Shown one piece after another: positions 37,981 to 45,974 of a DNA stretch of 64,000 bases (position 1 is the stretch's first letter; the number at the start of each line of letters is the position of its first letter). The stretch is taken from the IMG/VR virus record IMGVR_UViG_3300028596_000009, positions 1 to 64,000 of that record, one strand, 5' to 3'. Below the pieces are notes generated by a model. That model did no database searches. It was not told the origin of the DNA and saw nothing but the letters and a program-made list of their open reading frames with translations. Position numbers and translations under genes: made by a program. Origin of the DNA: a virus.

Positions 37981-38433
37981 GTGGCCCGAGTACGTGATGT
38001 TGTTGTGCGTGACGCCCCCGATGGTCCCCCCGGACAGGGTGTGTACACGACCAAGCTCCAGGCGCTGGCCGTGGATCCGACCAAGACGGTGGTCGACGCA
38101 CGGTTCGACACCCTCAAGGCCGTCGAGGACGCCGCATTCCGCGTGAACAGCGGACAGCGGAAGGACTGGCCGAACGACAAGTACTACGCCGCGTTCGACT
38201 ACGACATCGCCGACGAGTCGATCGAGGGCAGCAGCGCCGGGAAGTGGCTGCTTCTGATCGGTCTGAGGGAGCACGCCCCGGTCGGCTGGCAGCCGGTGAT
38301 CAATGCCCCCGGCAGCCGCAAGCGGCGGAAGTCGGCCAAGGCGGAGACAGAGATCGAGCAGAGCGTCGAGCAGGACGCCGACGAGCAGTCCGAGGCGGAG
38401 AACGCCGCCTTTTTCCAGGAGCCGACGGAGTAG
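37981..38433 (+). CDS. hypothetical protein, GLRxHxPxGW paralogue, 150 aa
   Basis: GTG at 37981 after GCAGAGAAAGGGGACACACT. LIGLREHAPVGWQPVI at ~residues 90-105 is shared with the 35289 protein. The C-terminal ~45 residues are low-complexity, basic then acidic (RKRRKSAKAETE, then Glu/Asp-rich). Followed by a strong terminator. Confidence 0.78.
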   Translation: MARVRDVVVRDAPDGPPGQGVYTTKLQALAVDPTKTVVDARFDTLKAVEDAAFRVNSGQRKDWPNDKYYAAFDYDIADESIEGSSAGKWLLLIGLREHAPVGWQPVINAPGSRKRRKSAKAETEIEQSVEQDADEQSEAENAAFFQEPTE

Positions 38434-38463
38434 AACCTCTGGTTCACCTTGCGGTAGCCGCAG

Positions 38464-38498
38464 AGCCCATCCTCACGGAAAATGAGGGTGGGCTTTGT
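38464..38498 (+). terminator. intrinsic terminator
   Basis: AGCCCATCCTCA (38464-38475) pairs with TGAGGGTGGGCT (38483-38494), then TTGTCGTT. Confidence 0.75.
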
Positions 38499-38790
38499 CG
38501 TTGCCATCGTCTAGTTGACGGAGATCGAATCGTTCTGACGTGCGTGTTCGCCCTGTCACGCTACGTGAAGTCACCTTGCGGACCTGCGAGTTGACCAAGG
38601 AAAGACTCAACTTCCCTACCGGTTTCCGAGTTCTACTCCCAAGGTGATTCGATGGAACCTGGCACACGAGGGACGTACCCGTGGCACATGCGGTACCTTC
38701 GGCTTGCCGACACAAAAACGATCCTCCCGGTCGGGGGGTTTCCGGTCACACGGGGAATGAGTCTCACCGGGTCAGCGCAGGGGAGTGGGG
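38499..38790 (+). other. non-coding region with possible promoter and second hairpin
   Basis: No gene with a ribosome binding site. TTGACG at ~38516 and TTGACC at ~38592 are -35-like but lack good -10 partners. GAGTTGACC..GACTCAAC is a near-palindrome. CCTCCC-GGTC-GGGGGGTTT (38723-38741) is a terminator-like hairpin close to the next gene. Confidence 0.45.
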
Positions 38791-39183
38791 ATGGCAAGAC
38801 CTTCGGGGCCGCTGAGGAGATACAGCGTCTACTGTGTGTGGCCGGTGCATCCCGGCCAGTGGAGGCTGACGGTCGACATGATCGACGGACCTACGGCAAG
38901 AGAGAGTGCGGCGGCACTGCGGAGGATGAACTACCCGGTACGGGTTGTCACGATTCTGCTCCGCCCCACCACTGCCCGGACTCTCGAAGCACGTTTCCTG
39001 GCCGCCGAATGGGACAGATACGGCAGGGTGGTCTACCGCTACGACGGCGAATACGCCAAGTACGTGGCACCGTGGGCTCTGGGGGAAGAGCCCCTGGAAA
39101 AGGAGAAGGCCGGTGGAGCAGCAGGAAGGATCGTTCGACGACCTCGTGAGCCTGGTGGAATCGCTGCCCGACAGAAGCGATGA
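38791..39183 (+). CDS. hypothetical protein, 130 aa
   Basis: ATG at 38791 after GCAGGGGAGTGGGG; GTG at 38785 is an alternative. Beta/alpha N-terminal ~85 residues (YSVYCVWPVHPGQWRLTVDM). The last ~25 residues (Arg/Gly-rich) overlap a second gene and may be a run-on. No family. Confidence 0.65.
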   Translation: MARPSGPLRRYSVYCVWPVHPGQWRLTVDMIDGPTARESAAALRRMNYPVRVVTILLRPTTARTLEARFLAAEWDRYGRVVYRYDGEYAKYVAPWALGEEPLEKEKAGGAAGRIVRRPREPGGIAARQKR

Positions 39184-39232
39184 CGTGATGTGGCCGGTGC
39201 TCGACGACTACGACTACGAAGAGCGCGACTGA
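39113..39232 (+). CDS. small acidic protein, 39 aa
   Basis: GTG at 39113 after AAAAGGAGAAGGCCG. Strongly acidic (LVSLVESLPDRSDDVMW, then LDDYDYEERD). Overlaps the preceding gene by 71 bases in another frame, but has the better binding site and composition in that stretch. Confidence 0.6.
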   Translation: MEQQEGSFDDLVSLVESLPDRSDDVMWPVLDDYDYEERD

Positions 39233-39238
39233 ACATCA

Positions 39239-39272
39239 GGGACCGGTCCTTCGGGGCCGGTTCCGCTTTATC
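39239..39272 (+). promoter_or_regulatory. TTCG-loop hairpin with last TTATC element
   Basis: GGGACCGGTCC (39239-39249), TTCG, GGGCCGGTTCC (39254-39264), then GCTTTATCGTGAGG. TTATC at 39268-39272 is the rightmost copy of the element found. Confidence 0.65.
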
Positions 39273-39302
39273 GTGAGGGAACAGACGATGTCAGGAGCCC
39301 TC

Positions 39303-39746
39303 ATGGCCAGCACTTTCCAGCTCATCGGCAACTACCTGAAGCCGGACGGTTCTCCGCACAGCGGTTTCATCACCATCACCCCCGAGCCGGTCTCCGTGCA
39401 GGACTCCGGTGTGGGCGGCGTGGTCACTCTCCAGACGACGCGCATTGAACTCGACAGCGAGGGCGGCGTGTACGTCGATCTCCTCGACCCGAACGACCCG
39501 GGCCTGACGCCCGGCGGCGCGTCCGGCAATCCGTGGTCCTACTGCATCCGCGAGTCGCTTCAGGGATCGGCGGTCATCGGCTGGTGGCTGCGTCCGCAGA
39601 ACATCACGCCCGTCACCGATCTCGCCACGGTGGAAAGGTCGGATCTGACGGTGGTCCGCCCGGCGGACTGGTTCCCGCACCACTGGATCGACTCCGCCGC
39701 ACAGGCCGGACGCATCTCGCCGACGATCGGTTTCCTCAATTCCTGA
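39303..39746 (+). CDS. putative virion fibre / minor tail accessory protein, 147 aa
   Basis: ATG at 39303 has AGGAG six bases upstream; ATG at 39288 is possible. Starts with FQLIGNYLKPDGSPHSGFIT, the G-x-Y-x-x-x-D-G-x-P-x-x-G-x-I/V pattern common at the N-terminus of actinophage minor tail and fibre proteins, and continues as a beta-rich fold with Thr/Asp/Pro loops. Located beside a collagen-like protein, supporting a virion role. Not proven. Confidence 0.65.
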   Translation: MASTFQLIGNYLKPDGSPHSGFITITPEPVSVQDSGVGGVVTLQTTRIELDSEGGVYVDLLDPNDPGLTPGGASGNPWSYCIRESLQGSAVIGWWLRPQNITPVTDLATVERSDLTVVRPADWFPHHWIDSAAQAGRISPTIGFLNS

Positions 39747-39754
39747 GAAGCGGA

Positions 39755-39794
39755 AGGGGAACACGACCGACTCCCTCTGAAGCCGTGTTCCCCT
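39755..39794 (+). terminator. long-stem hairpin
   Basis: AGGGGAACACG (39755-39765) pairs perfectly with CGTGTTCCCCT (39784-39794); CCTATCG follows, a variant of TTATCG. Confidence 0.68.
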
Positions 39795-39867
39795 CCTATC
39801 GCTTCGAGCTGCCTGAGCGATGGGACGATTGGATCATCTGGAATCGCTTAAGGCAAAGGAGTGCACG

Positions 39868-40377
39868 GTGACGTCCTACCCGAATGTGTGCGGTGGCTAC
39901 GGAATTCCCGGACCGCCTGGACCGCCCGGCGCTCCACTCGCCGCGACCGGCGCCGCCCTGTATCTGACCTCTCCGGTGTCCGGCATCACGACCGGTGTGC
40001 CGACACTCCTGTCCCCGATCGCGGTGGAGTACGAGCACGGCGTGGTGGACACAGAGACGTCGCCGCTCGCTGTGCTGCTCTCCATCCCGGGCCTGTACCT
40101 CGTGGAGGCGAGGGTGGTGTGGACCGAAGATCCCGGCGAGGTCGCCGAGGGCACGGTGCGGACGATGACGGTCAGCCTGCCCGACGGCGTGGTGCCGACA
40201 CTGACCCGTTCCTCCGGAGGTTCGACCACGACGCAGAGCTTCACGCGGGTGATCGAGGTTCTCTCGCCCGGCGCCGTCGGCATGCTGTCGGTTTCGCACA
40301 TGTCGGCCGAGACGCTGTCGGTGGCCTCGGCCCGGTTCAGCGTGACTCTGCTCGGTGAGGTGGAAGGGCCGTCCTGA
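39868..40377 (+). CDS. collagen-like/C1q-like virion protein, 169 aa
   Basis: GTG at 39868 after GGCAAAGGAGTGCACG. After a short N-terminus, a Gly-x-Pro run (IPGPPGPPGAP, residues ~12-22) marks a short collagen-like trimerisation segment. The remaining ~145 residues show strand-rich, Val/Thr-rich spacing (GLYLVEARVVWTED; VIEVLSPGAVGMLSVSHMS) like the C1q/TNF jelly roll used in phage fibre heads. Likely a trimeric surface decoration of the particle; inference from sequence pattern. Confidence 0.68.
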   Translation: MTSYPNVCGGYGIPGPPGPPGAPLAATGAALYLTSPVSGITTGVPTLLSPIAVEYEHGVVDTETSPLAVLLSIPGLYLVEARVVWTEDPGEVAEGTVRTMTVSLPDGVVPTLTRSSGGSTTTQSFTRVIEVLSPGAVGMLSVSHMSAETLSVASARFSVTLLGEVEGPS

Positions 40378-40397
40378 CCAGCATGTTCTGATCCGTC

Positions 40398-40423
40398 AAC
40401 AGCCCTCGTTTCCGGGGGCTGTT
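40398..40423 (+). terminator. intrinsic terminator-like hairpin
   Basis: AACAGCCCTCG-TTTC-CGGGGGCTGTT followed by CTGCTTCC. Confidence 0.7.
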
Positions 40424-40494
40424 CTGCTTCCTAGGGGCGTTGTCAGTGGCGGGTGAGAGAGTGGAACCACTGCCTGAGGGAAGGGGAAAACACC

Positions 40495-41556
40495 ATGGCG
40501 GGGAACCAGAACTACATCAACCACGTCGCGCTCGTCCTCGACGCCAGCATCTCGATGGCGCACCTGAGCCGGAAGGTGATCGAGGTCGCCGACCAGCAGA
40601 TCACGTACCTGGCCCGCCGTTCCCAGGAGCTGGACCAGGAGACCCGGGTCACCGTGTACGTCTTCGACGACGAGGTGCAGTGCGTGGTCTACGACAAGGA
40701 CGTGCTGCGGATGCCGTCCATCGCCACCCTGTACCGGCCGAGGGGGAACACCGCTCTGCTCGCCGCCACCCTGAAGTCGCAGGCGGAGCTGGCGGAGACG
40801 GCGCAGCGGTACGGTGACCACTCGTTCCTCACCTTCGTCCTGACCGACGGCCAGGAGAACAGCTCCCACCGCGCCGAGGGCTACCGTCACCTCATGCAGC
40901 ACCAGCTCCGGGCGGAGGTGGCGCAGATGATCCAGACGCAGGACGACAACTGGACGCTGGCCGTTCTCGTGCCGGACCAGATGGGCAAGCGTGAGGCCAT
41001 GCAGTGCGGCTTCCCGAAGGACAACATCGCCATCTGGGATGCGACCTCGACGCGCGGCATGGAGGAGGCCGGGGAGGTCATCAAGCAGGCCACCGAGAAC
41101 TTCATGCAGGCGCGCACGCGCGGCATCCGGGGCACGAAGTCGGTGTTCTCCAACGGCGCTGAGGCCGTCAACGCGAAGACGATCCAGTCGGCCGGTCTGA
41201 AGGCCGTGGACCCGAAGTCGTTCATGCTGGTGCACGCCACGAACGACGGCGTGATGCGCAACCCGGCGATCCGCGAGTGGGTCATGAACGAGGCCGGGCA
41301 CACGTACCGGACGGGGATGGCCTACTACGAGCTGACGAAGTCGGAGAAGATCCAGCCGCAGAAGTCGGTGATGGTGATGGACAAGAAGACGAAGAAGGTC
41401 TACGGCGGCGAGGAGGCCCGAAACCTGCTGGGCCTGCCGGACATGGAGGTCCGCGTGAAGCCGGACTTCAACCCGGACTTCAAGATCTTCGTGCAGTCCA
41501 CTTCCACGAACCGGAAGCTGGTGGGCAACACTCAGGTTCTGCTCATGACTCGATGA
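40495..41556 (+). CDS. von Willebrand factor A (vWA) domain protein, 353 aa
   Basis: ATG at 40495 after GGGAAGGGGAAAACACC. N-terminal vWA fold with a MIDAS metal site: D16-x-S18-x-S20 (LDASIS), T86 (RGNTAL) and D118 (LTDGQE). The C-terminal ~150 residues have Lys/Thr strands and end NTQVLLMTR. vWA domains bind partners through a divalent cation; in phages they occur in TerY/TerF-like or chaperone (MoxR-associated) systems. A second vWA protein lies at 61274. No adjacent AAA+ ATPase seen. Confidence 0.85.
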   Translation: MAGNQNYINHVALVLDASISMAHLSRKVIEVADQQITYLARRSQELDQETRVTVYVFDDEVQCVVYDKDVLRMPSIATLYRPRGNTALLAATLKSQAELAETAQRYGDHSFLTFVLTDGQENSSHRAEGYRHLMQHQLRAEVAQMIQTQDDNWTLAVLVPDQMGKREAMQCGFPKDNIAIWDATSTRGMEEAGEVIKQATENFMQARTRGIRGTKSVFSNGAEAVNAKTIQSAGLKAVDPKSFMLVHATNDGVMRNPAIREWVMNEAGHTYRTGMAYYELTKSEKIQPQKSVMVMDKKTKKVYGGEEARNLLGLPDMEVRVKPDFNPDFKIFVQSTSTNRKLVGNTQVLLMTR

Positions 41557-41581
41557 GCAGTTGCATGGAAAGGAGAGAAAG

Positions 41582-41860
41582 ATGCAGGACGCCGAGGCGA
41601 GGGTTCGCAAGGCTCTGAAGGTGCTGATGGAGGACGGCTCGATCGATGGCGCACACCACAAGATGTGGGTGATCGACCAGGCGGTTCGTGCACTGACCGG
41701 ATGCCCGGAGGAGATCGTGAAGGTCATGACGAGTGCCGGTACGGAGCGTACGTACGAGGAGCTGGGTGAGTCCGAGGAGTACCGGCTTCTGATCGCCGAC
41801 TTCTGCAACGGTGAGGAAGGGCCGGAGACGTACACGTGGGACACCGGCATCGAGCCGTGA
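41582..41860 (+). CDS. hypothetical protein, 92 aa
   Basis: ATG at 41582 after GGAAAGGAGAGAAAG. Helical with MWVIDQAVRALTGCPEEI and acidic end. No family. Confidence 0.76.
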   Translation: MQDAEARVRKALKVLMEDGSIDGAHHKMWVIDQAVRALTGCPEEIVKVMTSAGTERTYEELGESEEYRLLIADFCNGEEGPETYTWDTGIEP

Positions 41861-41882
41861 ACACCTCGGAAAGGGGAAGGAA

Positions 41883-42329
41883 ATGATCCACCCGGCGAAC
41901 AGGATGCTGTCGACGAGCAGGTCTCTCGACATGGAGGAGAAGGTCGAAAGCCTTGAGAATGAACAGGAACGGCTGAAGGTCCTGACGGAACCGGTCAGGG
42001 CGATCGTCGAGATCCCCATGGAGAATCTTCCCGACAGTGACAGCCGGTGGGACAAGGTCTCCGAGGCTTCGGCCTGTCTGGGTATGATCGCTGACGAGCT
42101 TCGCGGGAGGCACGATCACACCATCAAGGGCTTCTACACCCTCGGCAGGGTGACCATCTCGCATGAGCTGTGGGCGCTGGCTCTCGACGGAGCGGACGCG
42201 CTGATCAAGGCGCACAACCATCCGGACATCTCGGCGGGATGGAGCCTGGAGAAGCAGCACAAAGAGCATCTGGGAGAGGTGAGGCGCACGCGGCGACAGA
42301 TCCTCTCCAGGGAGCCGGTAACCAGGTAG
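41883..42329 (+). CDS. hypothetical protein, 148 aa
   Basis: ATG at 41883 after GGAAAGGGGAAGGAA. N-terminal coiled coil (SLDMEEKVESLENEQERL) and helical remainder, His-rich near residue 80 and 130. No family. Last rightward gene before a strong terminator. Confidence 0.78.
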   Translation: MIHPANRMLSTSRSLDMEEKVESLENEQERLKVLTEPVRAIVEIPMENLPDSDSRWDKVSEASACLGMIADELRGRHDHTIKGFYTLGRVTISHELWALALDGADALIKAHNHPDISAGWSLEKQHKEHLGEVRRTRRQILSREPVTR

Positions 42330-42372
42330 CCTGAGTCTGCGCGACCAACGCACTGGCACTCATGCCACGCTA

Positions 42373-42403
42373 AGGGGCCTCCACGACGGTGGGGGCCCTT
42401 TTT
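42373..42403. terminator. bidirectional intrinsic terminator
   Basis: AGGGGCCTCCAC (42373-42384), GACG loop, GTGGGGGCCCTT and TTTTT; the only hairpin here with a full T tract. Lies between converging genes (41883+ and 42410-). Confidence 0.8.
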
Positions 42404-42409
42404 CGGTTG

Positions 42410-42871
42410 TCACTTCGTGGTCGCCGTGACATCCATGTCGGGGTACCTGGACTTCACCTTACGAACGAGCTGGACGTACTTCTCTCGCGGAAGGAACTGC
42501 TGACCACGAGAGAGGGCAGATCTGGCGCGGGCAGGCGTATCGATCGGGTAAGAGCGATCCTCAGGGAAGGCGAACTTGGTGGACGACAGGGCGTTGCGGC
42601 GCTTGGCGTTGAGAGGCGCCTCGCACATCTCGCTGTCCCAGTCGTCCCAGTCGTTGTCCATGCTGTGACCGCCCATGTGCCGGTCGTCGCGGGGCGCGAA
42701 GTACTGGAGCAGGAAGGCGAGGTCGTCCGAGCTGATGGACTCGGTGATGTTGGAGTTGACCGCCTCGCGGGGGCGGATCTGCGGATCGGTGACAGGCTGC
42801 GGCGCTCGCTGCGGAGGTGCCGTACGGGCCTTCGCCATGTAGGCGAGTGACTGTGCGTCGTATCCGTTCAT
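42410..42871 (-). CDS. DUF6582-like phage protein, 153 aa
   Basis: ATG at 42869-42871 (minus). The C-terminal segment FPEDRSYPIDTPARARSAL through LVRKVKSRYPDM matches the YPI..HAR.AL.R..Q...EK..V...V..RYP pattern of a domain found in phage structural and protease-fusion proteins (DUF6582-like). The N-terminal ~90 residues are low-complexity with acidic stretches (MDNDWDDWDSEM). Role unknown. Leaderless start likely: a -10 box sits 6 bases upstream. Confidence 0.75.
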   Translation of the reverse strand: MNGYDAQSLAYMAKARTAPPQRAPQPVTDPQIRPREAVNSNITESISSDDLAFLLQYFAPRDDRHMGGHSMDNDWDDWDSEMCEAPLNAKRRNALSSTKFAFPEDRSYPIDTPARARSALSRGQQFLPREKYVQLVRKVKSRYPDMDVTATTK

Positions 42872-42877
42872 GTCCCA

Positions 42878-42900
42878 AAGGTAAGGCTCTGGAATACGAT
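42878..42900. promoter_or_regulatory. divergent leaderless promoters
   Basis: On minus, TACCTT (complement of 42878-42883) is six bases from the ATG of the DUF6582-like gene; on plus, TACGAT (42895-42900) is six bases from the ATG at 42907. TAnnnT at that distance places +1 at the start codon. No ribosome binding site exists on either side. Confidence 0.65.
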
Positions 42901-42906
42901 ACGGCT

Positions 42907-43617
42907 ATGGCCGATTTCATCATGATCATCCCCACCAGGGGACGCCCGCACGCTGTCCGTCAGCTCGCCGAGGCTTTCTCCCTGGCGTGCACCGCTGACA
43001 CCTGTCTTCTCATAGCCGTGGACAGCGACGATCCCGAACTTCCCGCCTATGAAGAGGCGGTGGTTTCCTCCCGCGAGGTGTTCGCCGGAATCGACCTGAC
43101 CGTGCGCCCGACGCCCGGCAACATGGCGACCGCGCTGAACATGGCGGTCGAGGTGGCGCTCAACGACTATCCGGACGCCAAGGCGTTCGGCTTCATGGGC
43201 GACGACCACCGCCCGAGGACGACTTCATGGGACGCGCGTTATCTGGAGACGCTGGTCGGCACTCCCGGAATCGTGTACGGAAACGACCTGATTCACGGAG
43301 TGAATCTGCCGACGCAGTTCGCGGTTTCCGGCGAGGTCGTCCGAGCGCTGAAGTTCATGTCCCCGGCGGGGCTGCGGCACATGTACATCGACAACTACTG
43401 GCGGGACATCGGACGCCTGACGAAGAGCCTGACGTACGTCTCGGACGTGGTGGTCGAGCACATGCACCCGGTGGCCTCGAAGTCGGAGTACGACGAGGGC
43501 TACGAGCGGGTGAACGCGCCGGAGGTCTTCGCGCACGACGCGGCGGTGTACGAGAAGTACATGAAGGAGCGGTCCGACGCCGATGTGGCGACGATCCTGA
43601 CGGCGATCGGCCGGTGA
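42907..43617 (+). CDS. GT-A (family 2-like) glycosyltransferase, 236 aa
   Basis: ATG at 42907, probably leaderless. IPTRGRPHAVRQL start, an AVDSDD motif (~37-42) and FMGDDHRPR (~96-104) give the donor-binding and metal-binding Asp-x-Asp-type residues of GT-A glycosyltransferases. Transfers sugar from a nucleotide sugar; acceptor unknown. First gene of the glycan island with a methyltransferase and epimerase in overlapping order. Confidence 0.78.
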   Translation: MADFIMIIPTRGRPHAVRQLAEAFSLACTADTCLLIAVDSDDPELPAYEEAVVSSREVFAGIDLTVRPTPGNMATALNMAVEVALNDYPDAKAFGFMGDDHRPRTTSWDARYLETLVGTPGIVYGNDLIHGVNLPTQFAVSGEVVRALKFMSPAGLRHMYIDNYWRDIGRLTKSLTYVSDVVVEHMHPVASKSEYDEGYERVNAPEVFAHDAAVYEKYMKERSDADVATILTAIGR

Positions 43618-44165
43618 TCAGGCTTCGGCCGAGGTGGTCGGACGAGGATCTGAAGAGGATCTACGCCCGGCCGCACGACCACCGGAAGTGGCGTGACCAT
43701 CATCTGCGGATCGGCGTGACGACGGCAGTCGGCGTATGGATGGCGGATCAGGGTCTCGGATCGGCGGCCGACCTGTCGTGCGGGAACGGCGCCGTGCTGA
43801 ACGCGGTGAAGTCGACAACGAAGTTCTACGGCGACTACGCGCCGGGGCACAGGTACACGGGCCCGATCGAGCAGACGGTGGAGCAGATCCCGCATGTGGA
43901 CCTGTTCATCTGCTGCGAGACGCTGGAGCACCTGGACGATCCCCTGTCGGTACTGGAGCAGATCCGGGCGAAGGCTTCGATGATCCTTCTGTCGACGCCG
44001 GTGGACAATTGGGGCGACACAAACGAAGAGCACTACTGGTCCTGGTCGAAGAGCGACGTAGACGGACTGCTTACGAAGGCCGGGTTCCGGCACTGGCTGT
44101 ACACCGAAGTGGATCCGCGCCCGAGCGAGGGCCCCTACAAGTACGGAATATGGGGTTGGCGATGA
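43614..44165 (+). CDS. class I SAM-dependent methyltransferase, 183 aa
   Basis: GTG at 43614 overlaps the glycosyltransferase stop. ADLSCGNGAVL (~52-62) is SAM-binding motif I and ICCETLEHLDDP (~99-110) the motif II/post-II region. The N-terminal HDHRKWRDHHLR helix is a substrate lid-like element. Probably methylates a sugar or small acceptor made by its neighbours. Overlaps the epimerase start. Confidence 0.82.
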   Translation: MIRLRPRWSDEDLKRIYARPHDHRKWRDHHLRIGVTTAVGVWMADQGLGSAADLSCGNGAVLNAVKSTTKFYGDYAPGHRYTGPIEQTVEQIPHVDLFICCETLEHLDDPLSVLEQIRAKASMILLSTPVDNWGDTNEEHYWSWSKSDVDGLLTKAGFRHWLYTEVDPRPSEGPYKYGIWGWR

Positions 44166-45046
44166 AGAAGGCACTGGTGACGGGCTCGACGGGGTTCGTC
44201 GGTCGGCACATGACCGAGGCCCTGACCAAGAAAGGCTACGAGGTGGCGCTGTGCGACATCGCGGATGCGCCTCCCAGGGATGCTCTGGATCTCTTCCATG
44301 AGGACACCACGGTCTACGACCTGGTGGTCCACGCGGCGGCCACGGCTCCGCACCGGATGGCGATCGACAACGTGCCGCTGAACCTGGTCTACGACGCCCA
44401 CCTGGACGCAGCCATGTTCGAGTGGGCGGTGCACACGAAGCAGAAGCACGTCGTGTACCTGTCCTCGTCGGCGGCTTACCCCGTGGAGTTGCAGAGGCGC
44501 GGGCTGACGGACCGGCTGCGGGAAGGCGACATCGACCACACTCGTCCGGAGCCGGGTGACGCGGCGTACGGCACGGTGAAGCTGATGGGCGAGAAGATGG
44601 CCCGCGAGGTGGACCGGTCCGGCCTTCCGGTGACCGTGGTCCGCCCGTTCTCCGGATACGGCGAGGACCAGGGGGAGAACTGGCCGTTCGGCGCGTTCAT
44701 CGGCCGGGCGCTGCGCCGCGAGGACCCGTTCACGATCTGGGGCGATGGTTCGCAGACGCGGGACTGGGTGCACATCGACGACGTCGTGGGTGCGATTCTG
44801 GCGCTGGTCGACGAGCAGGTCTACGGGCCGGTGAACCTGTGCACAGGGGTCGGTACCTCGATGGTGGAGGTCGTCCGTGAGGTGTGCAGGCAGGTCGGTC
44901 ACGAGCCCGCCTTCGACATGAAACTGGATGCGCCGGAGGGTGTGCACTACCGGGTCGGTGATCCGGCGCTGCTGAACCAGTACTACATGCCGAAGGTGTC
45001 GCTGGAGGAGGGCATCGCGCGGGCGCTCAGCGCACGAGGGAAGTGA
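44162..45046 (+). CDS. NAD-dependent epimerase/dehydratase (extended SDR), 294 aa
   Basis: ATG at 44162 overlaps the methyltransferase stop. GSTGFVG (8-14) nucleotide-binding loop, VVHAAA (55-60), SSSAAYP (101-107) and the catalytic Y136-x3-K140 (YGTVK) are all present; length fits the family. Acts on nucleotide-activated sugars to make an unusual sugar. Its 3' end overlaps the convergent gene by 20 bases. Confidence 0.87.
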   Translation: MKKALVTGSTGFVGRHMTEALTKKGYEVALCDIADAPPRDALDLFHEDTTVYDLVVHAAATAPHRMAIDNVPLNLVYDAHLDAAMFEWAVHTKQKHVVYLSSSAAYPVELQRRGLTDRLREGDIDHTRPEPGDAAYGTVKLMGEKMAREVDRSGLPVTVVRPFSGYGEDQGENWPFGAFIGRALRREDPFTIWGDGSQTRDWVHIDDVVGAILALVDEQVYGPVNLCTGVGTSMVEVVREVCRQVGHEPAFDMKLDAPEGVHYRVGDPALLNQYYMPKVSLEEGIARALSARGK

Positions 45047-45968
45047 CCGGGCCGTAGTCGGCGTCGAGGTCGGCCCACGTGTAGTCGCGGGTGATCTCGT
45101 CGGAGAGGGCGTTGAGGTCTTCGGCCTTGAGGCTGAGCAGGTGGTGCGCCCTCTCCTCGACGGTTCCGGTGAGTTCGTTGCCGTGGCGGTGCGGCCCGTT
45201 GTTGATGCCGTCGCGGGTGTTCTCGTTGTTGCAGGCTCCTCCAGCACAAGGGGCGCTGACGTACCCGGCGTGGTAGGCCCGGTTGACGACCGGGTACACG
45301 GTGGTGAGGTTCATCCGGCGCCGGACGCGGCCGAAGGCTCCGTCGATCCCAGCCCATTCGTGGGGCCCGCAGGGGTGGTCGCGGAACACGCGGGCGTTGT
45401 AGGCGACCATGTCGTCCAGGTAGCTGAGTGGCAGCCACTTGAGGATCCTGGCCAGCATCTCGGTGCGAAAGCTGATGGCGACGGTGGGGGCGTAGGGCCT
45501 GAGGGTGGCGAGGCTGTGGTCGGAGGGGTGGAACGGCATCTTGGGCTGCGGCGTGTAGGCGGTGGTGCAAAACGCCTGGGGGTTCAGCCGGTGCGCGGTG
45601 CGGTGGTAGTCGAAGTAGTGCTTGTTGATGAAGATGTCGTCCTCGATGGAGTGGACGAACTCGGCGCCGTACTCCATCGACTCGTGCAGGGCACACAGGA
45701 TGTTCCGGGTGGGGCCGGGATTGTGGTGCGGTTCCCGTTCGATGAGTTCGACGTTGTCGGCGCCGACGGCTTCGGCGAATTTCCCGATGGGCGGGTAGAT
45801 CTCGTCGTCGGCACCGTGGTCGATGTTGATCCGGTAGTGGATGCCAGTTCGGTGTGCGAGGGCGAGTCGAATCAAGGTGGCGCGCAGGAAGTCGGGCCTT
45901 CGCCAGGCGATGACGTTCACGACTTCGGTGGGGCCCGCTTTCGGGTACGTGACATGATTGATCGACAT
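45027..45968 (-). CDS. glycosyltransferase-like protein (EDD family), 313 aa
   Basis: ATG at 45966-45968. VVNVIAWRRPDFLRATL start, then VHSIEDDIFINKHYFDYHR (~105-123) with an Asp/Glu metal motif, and TTVYPVVNRAYHAGY near residue 230. The 49877 protein shares the EDIF...YFDFHRR and STVYPVxxRAYHAG segments, so these are paralogues. GT-A-like fold inferred. A -10 box lies 6 bases upstream, indicating a leaderless mRNA. Confidence 0.75.
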   Translation of the reverse strand: MSINHVTYPKAGPTEVVNVIAWRRPDFLRATLIRLALAHRTGIHYRINIDHGADDEIYPPIGKFAEAVGADNVELIEREPHHNPGPTRNILCALHESMEYGAEFVHSIEDDIFINKHYFDYHRTAHRLNPQAFCTTAYTPQPKMPFHPSDHSLATLRPYAPTVAISFRTEMLARILKWLPLSYLDDMVAYNARVFRDHPCGPHEWAGIDGAFGRVRRRMNLTTVYPVVNRAYHAGYVSAPCAGGACNNENTRDGINNGPHRHGNELTGTVEERAHHLLSLKAEDLNALSDEITRDYTWADLDADYGPVTSLVR

Positions 45969-45974
45969 CGCCCA

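Noticed and set aside
42389-42850. plus-strand frame of 153 codons opposite the DUF6582-like gene
   Set aside because: Shadow; the minus gene has the conserved YPI...RYP motif.
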